The notes under the pieces were generated by a model. The model was not told the DNA's origin and made no database searches. It saw only the letters and a program-made list of their open reading frames with translations. 64,000 nt of DNA from Haliclystus octoradiatus (lineage: Eukaryota; Cnidaria; Staurozoa; Stauromedusae; Haliclystidae). Shown here one piece after another: positions 54,090-64,000 of this stretch; the stretch's first letter is position 1, and every line of letters starts with the position of its first letter. The position numbers and the translations under genes are program-made. Where the stretch lies: NCBI GenBank assembly GCA_916610825.1, contig OU744451.1, forward strand, positions 25,592,207 to 25,656,206, written 5' to 3'.

Positions 54090-55500
54090 ACCTATTATAA
54101 CGGTCACCTCCTGACAGCGGCCACCTGTATACAATAAAAATATCTGAATGCTTTACAATCACATTGACCTAATGTGTTGTGATTTATGGCAATATTTGTG
54201 TGGCAAAAATGTTTGGCTAAAGAGGGACGGCACTGACATCAAATTCCTATAACATTTACCTTATAGTTCTCAGAGGTATATACTATATCACGGTGTCGTT
54301 ATAGTCTATATTCTCCTTCTTCTGTGCAATATTACTCAGTATCCAATTATGATATTTAGTTGAAGGAAGAAAGGAATGCAGTAATTTGTTAACACTATAA
54401 CAGCCAAGCGCATACCAAAGCCTTAATTAGCTACTAAATATTGCTTGGATAACTTTTATGAGCATAACGACAACGCTCCTTTGCTGCTCTACTATCACAG
54501 TATATAGACTCTAGGTTTTATCAACACTGATCGACACTGCAGAACAATTTCAACAAATCAATGCCTACGATGCAATTCAAATCCTTCTAGAGTATTCCAT
54601 CCACCATAGATAGTACTAATTTGATGTTTTAGATAAAGGCAAGGCAGCGATAAGAGATACACACACACACACACATATAGATATATATATATAATTATTG
54701 CAATATTTCTATTAAAGCTATAATCATCAATTGGTAAGGCACAGAGAGAACAAATAACAATTTTACGAATATTACAGCAATAATATGAAACAAATCAATC
54801 CAGATTCAAAACAATTGAAAATGATGAAAGTGGCAAATGCGGAAATTCGTGATAATAAAAAGCAGCATTTTGCAGCTAATGCTTATACTGTTATTAATGT
54901 TATATTATAAATTGTATCCGTAACACGTTTTTCTGTAGACTGAGATATTACCATGCCATTTTACCATTTTACTAGATTTTATATATATATAAATATATAG
55001 TGGTAATATCAAGGTACTTGTGTTGTCTTTGCTGTTTCAATAGTGCTCGATGCCATAAATGCAGAGCTGTTTAATAATTAATAAACGAAAAAATCAGACA
55101 TTCATATTTGCTACTATTAGTTTCACGCCAAGGCGATCATCAGGCAATTATAAATATATATATCGTTATTCACTTAATGCTCAAATGTGTACATAAATTC
55201 AATTCATTGAATAATTATACTCGTACCAAAACTGAAACGTTCGTATATACAATATTTAGGTTTTATTAACGAAAATAAATTTTAGAAAAAAATCACACTG
55301 TATAGTTTAGATTCATAAATTGCTACCACAAAAATGTGTACATAGTTAACAGACAAATATATAATATGTAGTAATAAAGAGGTTAAGAAAAACATCATCA
55401 AAGCATAGATTATCAAAGTGACAACTCAAAGATAATGTTTTCCTTGCGATGTCGACGATAGAGTGTTGTCAATGGTTACCGTTAGCAAAAGTTTATCGTT
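54090..55500. other. Intergenic repeats upstream of SIAE
   Basis: Contains an inverted scrap of the 72-75 bp repeat (54095-54135), a retroelement relic (54185-54260), an (AC)n/(AT)n microsatellite (54660-54695) and one arm of the 31.4 kb hairpin family (55088-55146). No exon was recognised. Confidence 0.5.
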
Positions 55501-55840
55501 TGGTGATAATTCAGCTCAACGACAAGTTGAAATCGAGGTCTGCTCCGATATGATTAGTTGAATATTGTTGTTCATGCCTGCATTTTGCACCACATCTATC
55601 GAAGACCTGAAACGCAACATAAGGATTCAAGTACTGTAAGTATAACGATGCAGTCTGCAATACATTTTCAGAATATATTAATATATATTTTCAGGGCAAC
55701 AGACTTCGTATTGACTTCTTACAATCTGAACGAGAGAGTTTGAATGGGCGCTACCTGCTAACTTTTTCAATCGTTACCCAAAGAAAGCATACACATTTGT
55801 CGAGACATTAATTTGAATCAAAATAGAGTGAGCAGTCAAT

Positions 55841-60260
<4,420 letters not shown>

Positions 60261-60281
60261 ATAATTAAGTTTACCTTGCTG

Positions 60282-62939
60282 TTACTGGATATCATCTTTA
60301 TCGTATTGTTTGTCAATAATTAAATCGATGTACTGATGATTAAGCATAGCTGAAAGCCTCTCTTGAATTAAATCAACTTGTTCTTCAGGAGTGAAATCAT
60401 CGACAGAAGACCTTATAATAAATAAAACAGTAAAACAAATTTAAATCAATTAAACAGTATTTAAGAATGTATAATTGTAAATTACAAAATAATATAAATT
60501 GAAGAGACCAGATCTACTTTTCAGGGGTAAAATATTAATCTGAAAAATGTTTAGAAATTTCTCCATTCCAACCATTGTGAAAACAGTCCACGAAGTGGCA
60601 ACATTTTCATGAGAGAAGTTCTAAAGCTCAAAGTTTGTGAAATTCATGTTTAAAAGGTGCTTATGAACAGTTCATCGAAATTCGTAAGATTCATGAACAG
60701 TTCATGAACTGCTTAAAAGGTGATTATGAACAGTTCATCAAAATTCGTAAAATTTATGAACAGTTCATGACTGCTTGGAAGGTGTTCATGAACACTTCAT
60801 CAAAGTCCATAAAATTCATAAATAATTCATGAACTGTTCATGAACTATTTAAAAGGCGTTTATGAACAGTTCATCAAAGTTCGTAAAATTCATGAACTGT
60901 TTAATAGATGTTCATGAACAGTTCATTAAAGTTTGTAAAATTCATAAGATGTTCATGAACTGTTTAAAAGGTGTTCATGAACAGTATATCAAAGTTTGAA
61001 AAATCCATGAACAGTTTGTAAACTCAACACATTTTTTGCAGGTGTAGAAACCATCAATTTGTGAGCCCTTGTCTGTTGCCATGCAAAGAAGATATCTGTT
61101 CTTTTTGAACAAATGTTATAAAATAATCTAATGTTTATAAAGCCCCTGGTTATCATTATTTTGTTTCATTAAAAATAGTTTGATTTATTACAGTTTTAGA
61201 AAATAGGATTATTTGAGAAAAGACCTATTTCAGTATGGGCCTAAAGTCTTGCTTATTGTGCTTGAACGCCTAATTATCCGACCCACCATGTAGATCGACA
61301 CTAGATTCATGTACGTCAAGAATTAAGTGATACATGTCAGAAATGACAGTTTGTGATAGTGAAAGCCACTTGGAAACGTCTGCTGCTGCATCTACTATGT
61401 GGAACAAGCTTCCGGAAATACTTAGATCTAGTACTTCCTTAGAAATATTCAAAAGCAAATTAAAACCCCATTTGTTTCGTAAAGCTTTTGGTAGTTAGTA
61501 ATTTAAACTTATTGACAATATTTTATGTACATATATGTGTATAGGTAATTAATATTAGCGTCAAGTTTTTCCTTTCGGAATCTTAACATTTTCTTCTGAA
61601 TTTTGCCCCACAACGTAGCAAATAAAACAATAAATATTTTTGTTAAATAAAAAACAATATCCTTCCAGGATTCCGACTTTTCTCTTAAACTGAGAAGAAT
61701 TAGTTCTTAAAAATCAAAAATTGGTTTTAATGACAGGAGGTGCCGACCATAAGAGGTAGAGGTATAAGAGGTGAAGTCATTGCATATTAATCAGTTGCAA
61801 GAACTAATAAAGATGGTTGACGGATATAATACTGGACATCAAATCAGAACAATAGATACCTTGCAATTGTGATAAGTTTTGGTTTTGATATTGATTTGAG
61901 AACAGTTTTTAGAACAGAAATCAATTCATCAATTTCCAGTTCTGAGCTGACGTTGTGAGGTAGTTCGGCACATTTACCAGCATTGTGGATCTATAAAAAA
62001 ACAAAAGAATAGAATGGATATAAAATCACCTTTCACAGCAACCACCTGTAAAGAGTGGCCATTCAAGAAGTAACATGAAGACATTCTATTAAATCCCCCC
62101 TGTAGAAAAAGGCCACCTATCTATAGTGGACAATTTAACTGGATCTCAAAGTTGGCTGTTGTGAGCCTATACAGGTTTCTATGTAGACCAATGAGTCCCC
62201 CGTTGATAGGTTAGTTTTAAAGTAGCCTAACTAGATTGTTGAGAAAATGTATTTTTAGCGATTCAAAACAGAACACCAAGCCAAAGAGGTCAAAATTAAC
62301 AGAGGCAACTAACAGTTGATAAATTTGATTTTCAGAAATAAGTTACGTAAACAATAATGAAAGTTTCAATTATGTTGATGTGTTTTTGAATGGCAAGACA
62401 CCAGGTGAAATATGATATCAAAAGTAAGAGCGATAAAATATTGATCAAAAATGTTATTCATGCGTGTGAAAATGAGAAAATGAAATTTATTTGTTGCCAC
62501 AACTGGTAAATCACAGCAGAAAGAATTGTTTTCTATTGATGCAAAGAACAGAAAGCAAAATCTAAAGAAGGAAGGCTGTCATACCAATATCGTGATGATA
62601 CTGATTTGATGATAGGCTATGTACTTCAAAGCTGTCGACCTACAACTGACGGTGAAAACTGCTCTGGACATACATACATACATTGGCTTTGACATTTATA
62701 GTCATAGAATAATAGAATAACAACACCCTTACCAGATCCAAGGGCTTGTTGCCAGATGATTCTTCATTCTTCTTTGACGATAAAAACGCTTCAAAACACG
62801 GAAATGTGTCCAAGACATCTTTATGATCAGTATCAACATTATCATTGAAATTAATAATTTCTCTTTCAGCAAATCGTTTGATAATTGTTTCAAAGGAATT
62901 CATCTTTTTAGTGTAAACAATCATACTGTTTTGGATGCT
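60282..62939 (-). CDS. Unrecognised gene, last three exons (155 aa seen)
   Basis: Function unknown. Exons 62733-62939, 61860-61990 and 60282-60411 join in frame with GT-AG borders and end at TAA (60282-60284). The product reads MNSFETIIKRFAEREIINFN, an acidic stretch, LDTFPCFEAFLSSKKNEESS, then SELEIDELISVLKTVLKSIS, FTPEEQVDLIQERLSAMLNH and ends YDKDDIQ. It looks mostly alpha-helical and acidic, with no membrane segment or known motif. The first listed exon begins right after an acceptor (CAACTTCAG), so the gene either continues upstream beyond what I could find or starts at an internal Met (62922-62924 or 62901-62903) after a 5' UTR intron. Consistent codon structure and three matching splice phases support a real gene. 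Confidence 0.6.
60417..60426 (+). terminator. Candidate poly(A) signal(s) of SIAE
   Basis: Overlapping AATAAATAAA on the plus strand, about 157 nt after the SIAE stop. It lies in the intron of the opposite-strand gene, so a SIAE mRNA ending here would contain the complement of that gene's whole last exon. Confidence 0.4.
60580..61045. repeat. Tandemly amplified TCATGAACTGTT units
   Basis: About seven consecutive units of roughly 60 bp. Each has GTTCATGAACAGTTCATCAA, GTTCGTAAAATTCATGAACA or GTTCATGAACTG, and a spacer like TTTAAAAGGTG. The array ends in TTTTTTGCAGGTG. This looks like local satellite-style growth from a member of the palindromic MITE family. In the intron between 60411 and 61860 of the unrecognised gene. 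Confidence 0.75.
61290..61500 (+). mobile_element. Decayed LINE 3' end (CR1/L2-like), copy 2
   Basis: The plus strand encodes ETSAAASTMWNKLPEILRSS then TSLEIFKSKLKPHLFRKAFG and a stop, the same type of WN.LP...F K..LK..L end seen at 9960-10065. Antisense within an intron of the unrecognised gene. Confidence 0.6.
61565..61690 (+). mobile_element. CAGGGTCCGAC-family MITE fragment (weak)
   Basis: Shares CATTTTCTTCTGAATTTTGCC and ATCCTTCCAGGATTCCGACTTT; the terminal CGGACCCTG is lost. Confidence 0.35.
62035..62145 (-). repeat. Dispersed copy of the 72-75 bp repeat (inverted)
   Basis: ACCACCTGTAAAGAGTGGCC and GGCCACCTATCTATAGTGG are the reverse complement of the unit. In the intron between 61990 and 62733. 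Confidence 0.5.
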
Positions 62940-63020
62940 CTGAAGTTGGGAAAAAACAAAATATAATTAAGTCTACAAGGCCCATATGATATACCGGCAG
63001 GGGTCTACTAAATATATTTG

Positions 63021-63119
63021 TGCCTGCGACCAAATCAATTTCTTTCAAAGTGCCTGCGACCAAATCAATTTCTTTCAAAGTGCCTGCGACCAAATCACTC
63101 CCTTTCAAAGTGCCTGCAG
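63021..63119. repeat. 30-bp tandem repeat, three copies plus a partial
   Basis: The unit TGCCTGCGACCAAATCAATT + TCTTTCAAAG is repeated exactly at 63021 and 63051. A third copy at 63081 has a few changes, and a partial follows at 63111. The minus strand reads as a 10-residue repeat (GTLKEIDLVA), but the frame has no gene context, so it is treated as a minisatellite. Confidence 0.75.
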
Positions 63120-63387
63120 GTTGTTTTGGTTACTGACTTATGAAAGGGCATTATTTTACTGAGAATAAGACTGATTGAAGCATGCTTAGAATTCATAACA
63201 GTTATTAATCCAGAAAAGTCTGCAGTTAGTCACTCCAAATGCAGAAACATGTACAATATTGATAGTTGTACCTGCAGTAATTCTATTGTTCTCAGAATGG
63301 GCCTGCGTTCTGCGGTTCCAGCGGTCCACATTTATTGAGCCCTGTATACTGTACTGGTACTAATATTAAAAAGGCAACTTATAAAAC

Positions 63388-63535
63388 AGATAAAACAGTT
63401 CAGGAGTTCATGAACAGTTCAGGAACCCTGACAGACAGTTCATGAACAGTTAAGGAACATTTGGGGCCATTTAACGTTCATGAACTGTTCATGGACTGTT
63501 CATGAACTCCTGAACTGTTTTCGGAGGAGTGTGCT
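63388..63535. mobile_element. TCATGAACTGTT palindromic MITE
   Basis: Left AACAGTTCAGGAGTTCATGA, centre GGGGCCATTTAACGTTC, right GAACTCCTGAACTGTTTTCG. About 145 bp with well-preserved inverted halves. Confidence 0.7.
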
Positions 63536-63782
63536 TGATATTTTGATCGCGTGATCGCGCTTGGTGAATTGATAGACTTACAGGAATACGAAATAAGACA
63601 GTTGATGTAAGTCTATGGTTCAATTAATATCTTAAATTATACCTCAGAAATCAGATGAAATAGGCCTACTCTCAGCTTTCATTGGAAGATAGACTTGATT
63701 TTCCAATACTAGCATATATTCTTCTACATCCACAATCAAATGATAATTGGTAGACTATAGGCTACGCATGAGAAAGGCGGAG

Positions 63783-64000
63783 GGAGGAGGATTAGCTCAG
63801 ATGGCAGAGCAACCGAACTTCAGATCGGATCAAATCTGATCACTGATCGATTGTGGTTCAAATCCCCCTTAGAAGGTCAACTCAGCCTTGACTTTATCTG
63901 AAACATCAAATGAGTATCATCTGGGGATGGCGGATGGAATGGTCCAGAGGGAATCGCATTGTGAGTAGCTGCGGCGCATCGTTGCGCATTGACAATCAAG
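63783..64000 (+). mobile_element. tRNA-derived SINE, copy D, cut by the window end
   Basis: The best-preserved head: GGAGGATTAGCTCAGATGGC AGAGC (A-box region TAGCTCAGATGG) and GTGGTTCAAATCCCC (B box). The body continues through GGCGGATGGAATGGTCCAGA and GCGCATTGACAATCAAG at the last base of the window. A short duplication (CTGATCACTGATCGATTG) lies just before the B box. Confidence 0.8.

Noticed and set aside
60580..61045. CRISPR-like array of regularly spaced repeats
   Set aside because: Units are palindromic, divergent and directly tandem without unique spacers; the genome is eukaryotic.
62908..63108. Minus-strand ORF with a 10-residue repeat (GTLKEIDLVA)
   Set aside because: Translation of a 30-bp minisatellite; its frame runs across the acceptor of the real exon at 62939 in a different context.
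63783..63870. Functional tRNA gene
   Set aside because: A and B boxes are present, but the sequence continues into a shared SINE body with other copies in the window and lacks a clear acceptor stem.

Overview
The window looks like a gene-dense piece of an invertebrate metazoan nuclear genome. It is AT-rich. Nearly every gene is split by short to medium introns with GT-AG borders and is recognisable only after joining exons by eye. The introns and spacers are full of short non-autonomous transposons, SINEs, LINE tails and microsatellites. There are no operons, ribosome-binding sites, CRISPR arrays or phage. The phylum cannot be fixed from this sequence. Exon coordinates below were worked out by hand from splice consensus, reading frame and family similarity; no alignment program was run.

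Gene order (strand): small secreted protein (-, 46-375); EIF6 (-, 2907-6661); MRRF (+, 7033-14263); a Dok4/5-like PH-PTB adaptor (-, 14551-16657); a single-exon ankyrin protein (-, 19596-20309); a PX-domain protein resembling the N-terminus of p47phox (-, 22865-24490); PSMA7 (-, 25025-29929); ENY2 (+, 30297-32502); NSMAF/FAN, a BEACH-WD40 protein reconstructed as 36 exons and 916 residues (-, 32840-52915); sialate O-acetylesterase SIAE (+, 55841-60260); and the 3' end of an unrecognised gene (-, 60282-62939). Most are housekeeping functions: 60S maturation, mitochondrial ribosome recycling, the proteasome, SAGA/TREX-2 and lysosomal glycan turnover. The rest are signalling adaptors.

The layout alternates head-to-head and tail-to-tail pairs. 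EIF6/MRRF and PSMA7/ENY2 start only about 370 bp apart, which suggests shared promoters. ENY2/NSMAF, MRRF/Dok and especially SIAE/unknown gene (21 bp between stop codons) converge, and the last pair probably has overlapping transcripts.

The repeat fraction is the most unusual part. It includes (1) a palindromic family built from the 12-mer TCATGAACTGTT with CCCCTGCGAAAA ends, present at 15 or more places and locally amplified near 60.6-61.0 kb; (2) a fold-back family with CAGGGTCCGACAAA ends; (3) a tRNA-derived SINE with readable A and B boxes; (4) a 72-75 bp unit that is tandem at 8.9-9.3 kb and dispersed elsewhere; (5) a perfect (ATT)n tract of about 319 bp that makes up almost a whole SIAE intron; and (6) decayed non-LTR retrotransposon 3' ends. 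No clearly new multi-gene system is visible. The best candidates for new biology are the PX-only p47phox-like protein, the overlapping SIAE locus, and the palindromic repeat family.
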